Source of the DNA: Phascolarctos cinereus
Lineage: Eukaryota > Chordata > Mammalia > Diprotodontia > Phascolarctidae
DNA: 64,000 bases
NCBI RefSeq assembly: GCF_002099425.1
Contig: NW_018344024.1
Location: forward strand, 3,649,001 to 3,713,000
Direction: 5' to 3'
The position numbers and the translations under genes are program-made. Below the pieces are notes generated by a model. That model was given only the letters and a program-made list of their open reading frames with translations. It was not told the DNA's origin and did no database searches. This document shows positions 1 to 11,431 of this stretch, piece by piece (within the stretch, counting starts at the first letter, position 1; each line of letters begins with the position of its first letter).

Positions 1-365
1 TCAAGGGTGCTAGAGGAAATACTTAAAAGGAGTTATTTGTCAATGAAGAATTATTTGAGCACTAATAAAACAGTAAAAGCAAATGTAGTCTCTTGTAGAT
101 ACCACTCTTCTGGATGTTTTTCTAATATATGCAAAATTTCCATCAGATATGCAGCCTCTGTTAGAGGCTCCTTTACTGAACAAATAGTTTTCCCTGACTG
201 CTGCCAATCATATCCTTACTGGACATAGGGCTTAGGGAGTTTTTCTTGGCTTTTATAAACAATACAGGGTCAGTCATAATTTTTTTAGTCAAAAGCTAGG
301 GGTTTTTTATAGCTCTTTTAGCAAAGCAGCCACGCTTTCCTCAGACCTCCCTTAGGGAGAACAAA
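1..365. other. Unassigned AT-rich sequence
   Basis: No repeat family or gene is recognised. A 73-codon open frame at 7-228 has no recognisable domain and is likely chance. The sequence could be flank, or an internal part of the LTR element that follows. Confidence 0.4.
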
Positions 366-862
366 ACTAATGAAGCTGACTTTTGCTCAGCAACTACAGG
401 AACTTTTGAGGCTAACTTTTTCCCAGCAACTATGAGGGCCTCATCTAAATCTGCCCAGTAAAAGGAATCTCTGTCAAACAACCTTGCTTCCTTAGCCCAC
501 ACTCTGTGTACGTGATTAGCCCCCCATACTGGGACAAGTGTTGCAAGCTAAGTTCCTTGTTCTGTGATCACAACCTTGAACTGTTTTGAAATGTACCCAG
601 TACACCTGATTCCCCTTCCTGACATCTTTTTTTCCTACAGTTAACTGCTCACTACTAACTAACTACTAACAGGAACATATTCCACTCTTGGCTGAGTGCC
701 CAGAAATTGTGTATAAAAACAAGCCTGCTGCTTTTGCGTCAATAAAGCTTCCTTGACTAGGAGAATATCTATCTCTTGAATTCTTTCTGGATGGCCCAAA
801 TCCTGCATCTCATCATCCTCTTCAAAAACTATTTCTTGTCCCCTTTTCCTCCTTTACAGGGT
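366..862 (+). mobile_element. Solo-looking endogenous retrovirus LTR (fossil)
   Basis: The stretch has the order expected of a retroviral LTR. Two imperfect direct repeats of about 39 bp (near 370-408 and 409-447, each with an AGCTGAC/GGCTAAC-type start and CAGCAACTA) resemble U3 enhancer repeats. A TATAAAA box lies near 712, and an AATAAA signal near 741 is followed by a T-rich segment. No gag, pol or env-like sequence adjoins it within the window, so it looks like a solo LTR, or the end of an element lying outside the window. Boundaries are approximate. A class I (gamma-like) origin is a guess from the layout. Confidence 0.55.
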
Positions 863-1137
863 GGCTCATCTGTCTACATTTTTTCAGAATTTGGGTTACA
901 AGGTCTTTCTATCTTCAGCAGGAGATATGTTTTTGCTCCAGACACCATACTTGCGTTGTAATACAGAGCAGGATCTTCTTAGCTGATGCCATCAGGCTAA
1001 ATCTTTTCTTTTCTTTTGTAGTTAACTTTCTAACCATTGCACTTCAGTTTCTATTGGTATATTCATTCTAGTTTATGGTGAGTGTCCCTTGTATATTTGT
1101 TTTTTCTTTTGTTGTTTTGTTTTGCTTTGTTTTGGTT

Positions 1138-1378
1138 TTAAAATGTTTTCAGTAGTGTCTGACTCTTTGTGACCTGATTTGGGGTTTTCTTGATAAATAT
1201 ACTGCCATTTCCTACTCCATATGTTCATTTTACAAATAAGGAAACTGACACAAATAGAGGTAAATGACTTGCTTGAGCTCACACAGCTAGTAACTGTCTG
1301 AGACCAGATTTGAACTCCAAAAGATGTCTTTTTGACTCCAGGTTCAGCACTCTATCCACTGTACCACCTAGCTGCCCT
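1138..1378 (-). mobile_element. MAR1-like SINE with RTE-type tail
   Basis: Read on the minus strand it begins GGCAGCTAGGTGGTACAGTGG, the pol III A-box-like head shared by marsupial tRNA-derived SINEs. It then has the CACACAGCTAGTAACTG-type body, a segment related to AAGGAAATGGCA and a 3' end related to the GAGTCAGACAC tail of RTE (BovB-type) LINEs. It is about 240 bp and diverged. Confidence 0.8.
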
Positions 1379-1723
1379 TCCTTGTACATACTGATCTTAA
1401 TCTCTGAAGGCTAGACCATGCCTACCTACCTGCTACTTACAGTGAATTCATGTCTTGACTATTCACTCAGTTACTGGGGTGGGGTGGGGTAGTGTTCAAA
1501 GATCTCCCAGTTTTTTTAACTCTGAAAACGTCTTTCATAGGTAGATAAATATGTTGGGGGGTGGGGGAAGAATATTCAGAGAGTAAACTAAGCCCAGGGG
1601 GGGTCACTTTTTTTCTTCCAACCTTAATCCAGGCCTTTCATAAGTAGATTTAGCCTACTAAGGAGCTTTTCCTTATATATGACTGTGCATAGTTTAAAAT
1701 AGATTTGTTATTTATGCTTCTCA

Positions 1724-1972
1724 GGGCAGCTAGGTAGTGCAGTGAATAGAGCACCAGGACTGGAGTCAGGAAGACCTGAATTCAAATACGACCTCAGACA
1801 CTTACTAGCTGTGTGAACCTGGGAAAATCACTTAACCCTATTTGCCTCAGTTTCTTCATTTGTCAAATGAGCTGGAGAAGGAAATGGCAAACCACTTCAG
1901 TATCTTTGACAAGAAAATACCAAATAGGATCACAAGAGTCAGGCACCACTGAAATGACTGGACAACAACAAA
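1724..1972 (+). mobile_element. MAR1-like SINE with RTE-type tail
   Basis: This is a near full-length plus-strand copy. It has the GGCAGCTAGG head, an AGCTGTGTGAACCTGGG body, the GCTGGAGAAGGAAATGGC segment and an RTE-like GAGTCAGGCACCACTGAAA tail ending in a CAACAACAA tract. A short possible target duplication (ATTTATG) flanks it at 1710-1716 and 1971-1977. The small open frame running through it is incidental. Confidence 0.88.
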
Positions 1973-1979
1973 TTTATGA

Positions 1980-3060
1980 CCTTCGACTATCATTCTACTC
2001 TAGGTACTATATAGTAATGGTTTTTGCTTTCTGGAAAGAAACTAAACAATACAGTTACAAAATGAATACTAGAACCATTCTCCCAAGGGCTTAAAATAGA
2101 AAAGGGGGGGTAGTTTAGAGTTCTTCAATCTTTCTATATGTAGAGTGGGTGTACTTTTCTCCTGAGAGAAAACCTGTCACCATTATAATAGTGATTTTTA
2201 TATTATAATTACTATTATAACAGTAATCTTCCCAGAATTCATTAGTATCCATAACAGGATTTAAGAGTATTTAGTCTCTCTGTTTGGTTCCAGCTGCCAT
2301 AGATTTTGATTCTTAAGGGTTCCTTGCACCCCAGTTACATTTGATATAATAATAAAGTAGCTTTTACAAGGAATATTTACTTCAAAGGAATAACTAGAAC
2401 AAATATACAAACTCTCCCTGGCCAAAAAAAAAAAGTGATAGGCATAATCCCCCCTTGCACCAGATTAGTCAGTGGGAAGAGAAAGAGGATTAGATTCTTA
2501 GTTTAAGTCAATTCTTACATAGCACAGTCCATCTTAATCCAAAGGAATCTCTGTATTTAAGCATCAGTACCCTAGTTTCTCAAGGTTTTCCTGCTGAGCT
2601 GACAGAAAATCTGATCTGAAATCCTGCTGCCAAGGTCACCATGGCTCAAGCTTCTAGGTTCAGGACTCTACTTCTTAAGCCTCTTTGAAACTAAACAGAC
2701 CAAAACTCCAAGCCCAATACTTGAGACCACAGGACCTAGGGGTCAGTGTGGGCAGGGGGAAGGCTAACTTCCTCTTACCCAGGTAAGTGCATGGTGGCTA
2801 AGCTTTAAGTGAATATGAACACCAACCCACTGGATGCCAGACAGCAAGATTGTATAGAATCTGATAGTTTTAAAAATGAAGTTTATTCTGGTTATATACC
2901 CAACAAAAAAGATTATTCCCATCCATGTGATAGAATCTACTACATATCTCTTCTTTTAAAAGCCAATCCCTCCATCTTAAGTGATCTAAAAATAAGGAAT
3001 ACTCTGTTATACTGCTTCGTAAAAATCTGAACCACAGTGATAATTTTTGTTCTGTTTTGT
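1980..3060. other. Unassigned sequence
   Basis: No recognised repeat or coding exon. An AT-rich, partly palindromic patch lies near 2186-2222. The interval 2330-2800 has a moderately GC-richer, LTR-like feel but carries no signal firm enough to name. Confidence 0.35.
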
Positions 3061-3065
3061 CTTTG

Positions 3066-3200
3066 TGGGGCAATCAGGGTTAGGTGGTTTGCCCAGGGTC
3101 ACACGGCTAATAAGTGCCAAGTGTCTGAGACAGGATTTGAAGTCAGGTCCTTTTACTTCCAGGGCCTATGCTCTATCCACTGTGTCACCTAGCTCCCCCC
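3066..3200 (-). mobile_element. Short marsupial tRNA-derived SINE (WSINE1-like)
   Basis: On the minus strand it has a GGAGCTAGGTGACACAG head, ATAGAGCATAGGCCCTGG, a B-box-like segment and GTGACCCTGGGCAAACC, ending near CCCTGATTGCCCC. It belongs to the roughly 145-bp SINE family seen again near 19.6, 25.0 and 54.7 kb. It is moderately diverged. Confidence 0.82.
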
Positions 3201-3384
3201 ACAATGATAACTTATTAAGATACAAGGAATCTACTTCTCACAATTTTATCCTTATCTTTTGTACTCCTGTTCAAAATTTTAAACCTATGTTAAAGTCCAT
3301 TCTTTAATGATATTCCTTAAATAAATCATATCACTGAAAGAATTTCATTCATTTTTTCACAAGCATATGTCAAACTCCTCTTGA

Positions 3385-3460
3385 GTACAAGAGTTATGCT
3401 AAGCATTGTGGGAAACATTGGCGTAAAGAAGCTTACATTCTAGTAGGTGGTACTAGAGAT
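3385..3460 (-). mobile_element. L2 LINE 3'-end fragment
   Basis: Motifs such as TATGCTAAGCATTGTGGG and AAGCTTACATTCTAGTAGG match the reverse complement of the L2 3' end (TGCTAAGTGCTGGGGATAC ... GCTTACATTCTAATGGG). Old and short. Confidence 0.5.
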
Positions 3461-6448
3461 GCTGTTTCAGTCTGAATGCATTAAATTCATGGACAACATA
3501 CAGTACAGCACTGTTTTAGAGAAATCTATTCAGATGACTAGTGCCTACAAATATCGAATATTTGTCACATAATTATCTAACCTCTGTATTAATATCTCCA
3601 GTAAAGGGGACCTCATTGTTTCATAAGGCAGAACATTCTATTTCTAGATAGCTCTAATATTAAGCAACTTCTTATGTTATTAAGCTAAATTAAGTTGATA
3701 TCTTCTTTCTTGTAATGTTTGCTAGTCGGCCTTTGATCTTACTTTTGGGGGGTCAGGATGAATAAGCCTAAGCAGACTTCAATGTAACAAGAACCACTAA
3801 ATATTTTTTATAACTTAAACATGACCCATTCCTTCATATTTTACATATGGCATAAATTCTCAGTCCCTTCAGAAATGTCACAATGTAATCCATTCCTCAC
3901 TAATAAGAAATGTTGAAGATTAAAAGGTTTAAAATGTTCAGTAAGGCCCATCAGCAAAAATGATTCCTGGCTTTGTGTTTATTTTTCTGTAAGACTCTAT
4001 CAACCTATTCCCCTCGCCCCACTCACATACAAAAGATAATGTTTTAATGATAACTTTAAATATACTACAGTACCAGCTGTTGTCACAAATATACCTGTGG
4101 TCATATTTAATATTATATTAACTACCAGTTTTTCAAAGCTATTTAATGAAAAGCTTTATAAAGTTATGTAGTTGAACTGACTTTTCTATTTTTAAATAAG
4201 CCTTTTTAGTTACACTTTAAATTTTTTTCAAAATGTTGCATAATTTCATTTTCTAATTTTTTGACTTGAAATAGATACGTATTTAATTATAAAATGTGAT
4301 ATATTCAAAATGCATTAATTATGTATCTGAAAATTATATCATAAAATATAACTGACTAGGACATAACACAAAATTTAGGAGCATCCAGTCAAAAGAAAAT
4401 TTGACCAAATTTAGCAATAACAATGGACTCTCCAACTTTAAATTAGTGAGCTGAGACAGTATAATCCCATCAGAGCTCATTTCCAAGACATTGTTAAGAT
4501 ACTAATATTCAGAAGTTTCATTGGAATGTAGCATAATGATACTACAAGAAGAGAGTAAAATATGAAAATAATGTGAAGACAAAGCAATAAATAATTGATT
4601 ATGTCACATTATGAAATTTAGTCTGTTATATTGGAAATAAGTCAAAGAATTGTGCAAAACTTTAACAAAACTATATAAGCTTTCTTTCATAAAACAGAAG
4701 TTTTTTTGCGCTAAGTTTTATGCATTTGCCTTTATTTTGCAATTTCAAACAATTTCTTTCTCATCATTTTTGTGACAGAATGATCACATTCAGGAAAATG
4801 TTACTCTTGTGACAAACAAACTCCCTTTGAGGGGAAAACAAGCTTTGATTTATGAAAAAAATCATTAAAATAATATATAAAACATATGTATCTTGTAGTT
4901 AAAGCATAGACTCTTGAGATCCTTACTGTATGTCCTTGAAAAAAATCCCATCTTTTTTTCCTGAGCCTTGAAATCTTAGAGGGAAATATTCATGAAACCA
5001 TACTAAGCAATAAACAAGATACAATGTTTATGATTTGCATTTTTTTTTTCTTTTTAAAAATCTAATTTCCCAGTAAATCCATCCTATTATGCCTACCATA
5101 ATATGATTTCATTTTACCTTATTTGGAGATTTGGATTCAGTAATTCAATAAGTAAGTGCATTTTCTATTGTGTTTTTTGAATTGTTTCTATTGCATAACT
5201 ACATTTTTCCAGTGATTTTTTTCCTTTAACCCTACACCCTTTGTGTATGTGTTTATTTATCATTTTCCAATATCTAGAATTCTCCATTTTTCTGTGCCAT
5301 AAGATGCCATCAATGATGATTTTAAAGTAACTCAGCTCTTCATACAAATGATGGCTCTAAGCCACAACAACAATAATAATAAATTTGTGTTGTTAAGTTT
5401 TTAGAATCTATGTATACATCAAAGCACAACTTTCCAGTTGCTTCTAATGTGCAAATTTTTCATTCATCTGCACTGAGTCAGTGCCATGATTCTCACTCTT
5501 TAGGGCATCAAGTATAATGCTATTGAACAAATGTAAACTGTTTCTTATTCTATTTATTTTCTTTTTTTTTTCCCCAGGGGCAAATGATGCCTGAAGTTTT
5601 ATAACTAAGGCACATATTACTTATTTTTGTGAATGTTAAACAAGCTATTCATTGAACCCAGAGCAGATAATGATGTAATTATACAATTCAGCAAAAGCAT
5701 GAAATGAATGGTCAACACAGAAAGGTAGATGTTAAAAGGTTTAAGTTGAATGTCACAGTTATCGTCTATGTTTCTTTTTCTTTTATTTTGCTAAAGCTTC
5801 TCATTGAAGCACACAATAGTCTAATGTACTGTGAATCATGTCACAGTAACAACTTGTTGCCGTCTTTTTGAACTGAACAAAAATTGAGGATTTTTTTTTC
5901 CTTTAACAAACCTACAGCCCTTGGAGAGCTCTTATATCCTGTGTGGGTGCTGTGCTGGTATCTTCAAAAGTCTCAGGCTGCAAAGAAAGCTTGTTGTGCA
6001 CTTTTACATCTCTCACAGACACATAATAGTTCAAAGAAGCTAAAAAGATCGCTTTATAGGTTGGCTATTATGTTGTTTTCTTTCTTAAAAGGATAAGAAA
6101 GTCCATCTTTCTTTGACTGATAATGAAGTCTTCAGATGTTCTCCCATAAATTGCAGAAAGTAATTTAGCCCAACAACATAAATTTCAAGATCAGCCCCAT
6201 ATAACTTCCAAACTCATAGGGGATAGACAAGATTCACACGTTCAATGACATCATGACTTTAAATGATGTTAAATAAGATAAGACATTTCTCTTTCCATCA
6301 TAAGGTTTATACAAAATTAGAGAGGGACCCACTTTTGAATGGTATATGAAAGCATGAGAGGTTGCTGTGGCTTTAGATCATCATATGGGAAAGTTATTTT
6401 CTTTTTGAGACATAAATAAGACTGTAGTAATAAGGTAAAAGTAAGTAA
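3461..6448. other. Long AT-rich stretch without recognised repeats or genes
   Basis: About 3 kb with no SINE or LINE motif I recognise and no convincing exon. Open frames here (60-70 codons) have no domain signature. A polypyrimidine run with CCCCAG near 5575 resembles a splice acceptor, but no supporting donor or coding frame follows. Confidence 0.45.
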
Positions 6449-6456
6449 GGGTTACA

Positions 6457-6661
6457 CAGGGGTGGGGAACTTGCAGCCTCAAGGCCACATGTGGCCCTCT
6501 AGTTCCTCAAGAGTGGCCCTTTCACTGAATCCAAACTTTACAGAAAAAAAATCCCTTTAACAAAAGGATTTGCTCTGTAAACATTGAACTCACTCAGAAG
6601 GCCACACCCAAGGACCTAGAGGGCTACATGTGGCCTTGAGGCCACAGGTTCTACAACCCTG
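6457..6661. mobile_element. Palindromic hAT-type MITE
   Basis: The element is a long near-perfect inverted repeat. CAGGGGTGGGGAACTTGC at the left faces the reverse complement of GGTTCTACAACCCTG at the right. CTCAAGGCCACATGTGGCC on the left reappears inverted near 6625-6645, and GTCAAAGG/GACTGAATCC-like inner arms pair around a short loop. It is flanked by GGGTTACA (6449-6456) and GGGTTAGA (6661-6668), an 8-bp near match as expected for a hAT target duplication. It has no coding capacity. I recall similar palindromic elements as common in marsupials. Confidence 0.8.
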
Positions 6662-6669
6662 GGTTAGAG

Positions 6670-7468
6670 GTTATGTCTCCTTTCTGTTTTTGAGACATAA
6701 TGACCAGAAAAAGTCAAGATGAAAGTCCTTTTACTTCCCATGCTCTTAAAAAATTAGTTATCTAAGTTTTGCATTATTAAGAATACTTAAGAAAGTGTCA
6801 ACAAAATCTATTTGCAACTAGGAAATTTTTTAATCCAGAAAATGTTCAGATTCTTAAGTGCCATATTCCCTTCTTCTATCCAACAAATTCATTTTCTTTC
6901 AGAAAAAAAGTAGAAGAAAAATAGAACTGTCATCATAGAAAAATAAAAGTGTTCTGAGCAATATATGAGAAGTAGTGAGTATACATAGTATACTCACAAT
7001 GTAGAGGACCTTTACACACAGGAAATTTATAAATGATATCTCTAATCTGACAAAATAAAACCAAAAAAAAGCTCTTGTGAAAAAAAAATAATTGTTATTT
7101 TATTTTTCCAGATGTTTGTCCAAGATGAATTTTTCTTAAATTTTCCATTAACATAGATTATAACTATGTCCACCTGCCTCCTCAACAATCTTCTACCTGC
7201 CTGCTAGAAAAGTGTAGTATCATTACTTAATGGACACACTATATAACAGAGTTGGACATCATTTTACCCCAGAAGACACTTTGAAATTAGACCATTCATG
7301 AAAGTCTCCTTGTCTACGGAAACTAAGGAATGTTAAGTCAATGTTGTGAAACTGTGTAGTAAGTTGTTCCCCAGTGCTAATTGTCCCAAGTTGACAAGTG
7401 ACTCTTCTTTGGTAATATTTTTCATGTCTATGTAGACCTCAGAGCTATTATAAAGATATCAGTGTAAT
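6670..7468. other. Unassigned AT-rich sequence
   Basis: Nothing recognised beyond A/T-rich low-complexity patches. Confidence 0.4.
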
Positions 7469-7469
7469 A

Positions 7470-7551
7470 TTGGATATATCAATTGTACTGTAATTTTTTG
7501 GATATATCAATTGTACCGTAATTTTTTGGATATATCAATCGTACTGTAATT
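7470..7551. repeat. 28-bp tandem repeat, about three units
   Basis: Units at 7470-7497, 7498-7525 and 7526-7551 each read TTGGATATATCAATYGTAC followed by YGTAATTTT, with one or two differences between units. A further half unit (TGTACTGTAA) follows. High identity between units suggests recent expansion or homogenisation. Confidence 0.9.
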
Positions 7552-7559
7552 GTACTGTA

Positions 7560-8540
7560 ACTTTTCCATTAGCTATTTTCTTAGTCTTAAAAAACATATT
7601 TCACATACATTTCATTATTATTCAATGAATAAGATTATATTCATGTTCTAATGAGAGCAATTTTTCTCTTGCCATAAATTCTTACAACAAAACTAATAGA
7701 TGTGCAAATCCCACTGACAGGGTTATAACTATCTTTCCGCTGTATATTATAATGTTTTCATTGAAAAATACCCCAAAGTACATTAAAATATCTAAAAATA
7801 TGTTTGCCTTGAGTTCAAAATCATTCTTTTGGCAGTTGTTTTGTTTTGGGAGGTTTTTGTTTGTTTTTGTAAAAAGAAATCATGTTCCTATTATCCAAAT
7901 GCCTTATTTTTATTCATTTCTTTCTGACCTTCTAATTATTTCTTCTTTTACAATCAGAGAAACAGAAGGAAAGACACTAATAAAATGATGGAAAAGACTA
8001 AATGAATAGGTATCTGAGAAAGGGGAAAGAATAGTAAGCATAATAGTAAGAAAGCTGTCAAGACAAATGTGGAATAAAAAGGGGAGAAAACTTTTGAGAA
8101 TGTAGAATATAATAATATCAGAGGGAATACTGAATAACTACCTTTTGTTCTAGTTAAAATTGTTGGATTTTCCTGCTAACTTTTCTTAAATGAATTATAA
8201 TATTTTCCCTTTTGAATACATTTTGGTTACTTTTTTCTTCATTAAAATTCCTTGAAATGTATCTTATTTCTTGTCACTCATTTGCTTCCTAGATAAGCAT
8301 ATCTCCTTTGATAAATACATAATCCTTCAAGTCCCAACTCCTCAGTCTCAGCAAAATGTCAACATTCTAGACAAAATAGATGCTGATTAATAATATATAT
8401 AAAAACAGTAATAAAAAAATTTAAATGGTGGATGCCTTTGATAACTCATACCAGAAATGGCATGATATGGAAGATCTGCATTAGAAAACTTCTGTTAAAG
8501 TGCAAGTATACTACCTAGAAAGGATGGCCAGTTTAATTTA
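7560..8540. other. Unassigned AT-rich sequence
   Basis: No recognised repeat. A 78-codon plus-strand frame at 7752-7988 is low complexity, phenylalanine-rich and unlikely to be coding. Confidence 0.4.
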
Positions 8541-8543
8541 ATT

Positions 8544-8632
8544 GAGGCAGCTAGGTGGCACAGTGAATAGAATCAGAATTTTAAAACACGCTCTCAACTC
8601 TCCTCAGCTGTAACTGTATTGCAAAAAAAAAA
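8544..8632 (+). mobile_element. Partial tRNA-derived SINE
   Basis: The head AGGCAGCTAGGTGGCACAGT is clear, followed by GAATAGAATCAG. The central body is missing or rearranged, and the copy ends in an A-run near 8622-8633, just upstream of the HAL1-like element. Confidence 0.6.
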
Positions 8633-8654
8633 AATGCTATAAACTAAAGGATAG

Positions 8655-10373
8655 GAGAGAGGATTCTGGGAAGATTGAGGAGTAGGTCAGAAAACTCCGA
8701 CCTCTCCAGATTTCCCCCACAAAGGAGATAAAATAGTGCCTTAGGGCAAACATATTAAAAATAAACAAGAATTGGGGCAGAACAGTGGTCCTCTCTGACA
8801 ATGGGAGATGATCTGAAAGAAAATTCCCAGGAAGTGGTTTGGTCCCTGAAGAGTATACCCTGAAGAACTGAAGGAGGATCTGAGGCCAGAGGCACCATAC
8901 TCCAAACCCCAAGACTAGAGGTGAATACGAAAAAAACTGCTACAAATAAAAAAAAGTGAGGAAGCAAAGGAAAAAGAATCCAACCATAGAAAGTTATTAT
9001 GGGAATAGAGAAGAGTAGGGTTCCTCTTCAGAGGAGGACACTAAAGTAAAGAAAGCATTTTTTACCATAAAGAGTAAGGTCAAATGGTCACCTGCCCAAA
9101 AAGAATTCATAGATGAACTTTTAAAAGACTTTAAAAATCAGATGAGAGGGATAGAAAGATTTTTTTTAAATCCAAGAAAAACAAGAAGATTATTAAAAGA
9201 AAATCAATCAATAAGAAAAAGAGTTCCAGAATCTTAAGGAAGAAAATGACTCTTGAAAATTAGAATTGGCTAGTGAAGCTATAAGAGACCAAGAAATAAT
9301 AAAATAAAATATAAAGAATGAAAAAATAGAAGAGAATGTGAAACATCTCATAAGAAAAACAACTGCTCTGGAGAACAAATCAAGAAGAAAAAACATAAGA
9401 AAAATCAGACTATCTAAAAGCTACAATAAAACAAAAAGAATCTTGATACAATAATACAAGAAATAATTAAAGAAAATTGTCCTGAAATATTAAAACAAGA
9501 TAGGAAAGTAAAAATGAGAAAAATCCACATACACCACCTGAAAGAGATCCTACGAAGAAAACCTGTAAGAATATCACATTCTGAAACCCCCCAGCTCAAG
9601 TATAAAATACTTTTTAAAAAATGTATATATGATGATGCCACAATTAGAATCACACAAGACCTAGCAGTGGTGACACAAAAAGCCCACACGTCTTGAAACT
9701 CTATGTATCAAAGAACAAAAGAACTGGGGTCAAAGCCAAAAATATCATACCCAGCAAGTTAAGCAAAATCTTGAATGAAAAAAAGTGGATATTTAATGAA
9801 TTGTCAGAATTTCAAGATTTTGTTAAAAAAAGTATAGTATGGTCTTACATAGTTGCATATGAATGAATGTCTCTACGTTAAGTATGATTATAGATATCTA
9901 TGTATATGTATATGCATGTAAGTGTATGCATGTGTAAATATATATATATATATTTGTGTACATATGTGTGTGTATGCATTTAGATCTGTATATGTGTATA
10001 TATAGATATATGCATATATATCTATATAAAATTATATCTGTGCTTAATTGTAGCCTTTTTGGGTGGGAGAAAGTGGGAAAAAGAACAAAGTAAAAAGTGC
10101 ACAGCAGAGAACAAAAGAAAACTTACAAGGAAGCAAAGAAAAGGTGGACACCTCTGAACACAACATGTAGTATGTATTATTACATAGGCTTTCTTGAAAT
10201 GGAAATTTATTGCTGTATATTTTGAATCCTCTCACATTCTGCTGTGTACAAAACAATGCTTTTTTTTCCCTATTTTGTATTTAAGTTTCAATATTTAAGT
10301 TTACAATTTGTTTTTTCTCTTTTCTTATTGTATATTTAAGTTTTTGTATTTAAGCTTAAAAGAAAAAAAAAGG
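8655..10373 (+). mobile_element. HAL1-like half-LINE (ORF1-only LINE-1 relative)
   Basis: The 5' part carries an L1-type untranslated leader (GGGAAGATTGAGGAGTAGG). This is followed by a decayed ORF1-like region with coiled-coil-type Lys/Glu-rich sequence (9100-9400) and the L1 ORF1p C-terminal signature. At 9514-9696 the frame reads HHLKEILRRKP ... RITQDLAVVTQ, comparable to PPARDPK ... RITQDLAASIL in the L1 ORF1 at 31.4-31.9 kb. No reverse transcriptase or endonuclease follows. After a TG/TA-rich tract (9880-10030) it runs into a 3' segment ending TTTTGTATTTAAG ... AAAAGAAAAAAAAAGG. I recall this arrangement from the opossum HAL1 family. It would need L1 enzymes in trans. Several stops interrupt ORF1, so the copy is old. 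Confidence 0.75.
9880..10032. repeat. TG/TA dinucleotide-rich tract inside the HAL1-like element
   Basis: Imperfect TATG, TGTA and TATA repeats, low complexity. Also alternating purine-pyrimidine, so a potential non-B DNA tract. Confidence 0.8.
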
Positions 10374-10504
10374 ATAAACCCTAGCTAGTATTTTGTTTTC
10401 TTGTTTGTTTGTTTTTTCTTAAATCTGATTCTATTTTTTCTTCGGAGTAGGGATCTCATGATGAGTAAAAAATCCCTTCACCAATTCAGATTGTCATCTG
10501 TTTT

Positions 10505-10640
10505 GTAGCTCACAGTGTTAGAAAGTTGGTTGAACCTTTAAGAGGTTCAATAAATTCCAGGATCACACAACCACTATGTGTTAGAGGTGGGCCTTAAAAA
10601 GCTTATCCTGACCTCAAAATTGTCTCATTATCTACTGTTC
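10505..10640 (-). mobile_element. MIR-type CORE-SINE fragment
   Basis: The reverse-strand reading of CAGGATCACACAACCACTATGTG and TTAGAGGTGGGCCTT matches the MIR/THER body (CACACAGCTAGTAAGTG ... GGCTGGATTTGAACC). Strongly diverged. Confidence 0.5.
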
Positions 10641-11430
10641 TGTTGTTTGCATGGCAGGTTATATTACTAGGTAACAAAGTTAGATTGTGCAACAAGATAA
10701 GGTGATAACATGTGACAGTGACTTATAGATAGATCTAGAATTCCCCATTCCATATCTCAGAAATACTAGAGTACCACATTTTGATAATTAGGAAGAATCA
10801 GCCCTCACTTTCTTGTCTTAAAAGAAGGAGGGCATTAGAGAAAGAAATACGCATATGCACATGTAAATATACATAAATATGTCTGTCTATCTACCAATAG
10901 TTTAAAATTGTATATCTGGAATGTAGGAGTGCCATTCTTTTGGGTGTCTAAGGGGAAAAAAATCACTTTTCCTGGTCTCCCTAGAGAGGAAGTAGTTCCA
11001 CCCTAGTACTGGAAGGTAATCGAAAGGTTACCTTTTCCTTCTACCATACATTTATTTCACAAAATGCAATCATAACAAACAAACATATTTATCAGTGTAA
11101 ATAAGACAATAATTAGTGTAGCCCTACAGATTAGATTACAAGACAGAGTACATAAGATTCAAGGGTCTCTGAGACCCAAGAGTAAAATGAAATCTTACCT
11201 CAACTGGAAAAAGAATTCCCTGAAAGATTCTTGGCAGTTCTGGGAGATGAAGGAGCTGAGAATCATAAGGTTAAGTTGAACCATTGGCTCTCTCTACATG
11301 ACTAGCACTCTGAGACCCTCTCAATCACCACTCAACATCCATTCTTAGTCTTTCTCTTGGCCCTGTATCACCTCTTGCACTTCTCTCCCAGGAGTCACAT
11401 CTCACCAAACAGATATTGCATCATAGAATT
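10641..11430. other. Unassigned sequence
   Basis: No recognised repeat or exon. Confidence 0.4.
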
Positions 11431-11431
11431 A

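Noticed and set aside
5560-5600. Splice acceptor-like CCCCAG after a long T tract
   Set aside because: No donor or open frame at a sensible distance and no conserved-looking coding pattern.
7470-7551. CRISPR array of three 28-bp repeats
   Set aside because: Units are directly adjacent with no spacers, and the genome is clearly vertebrate.
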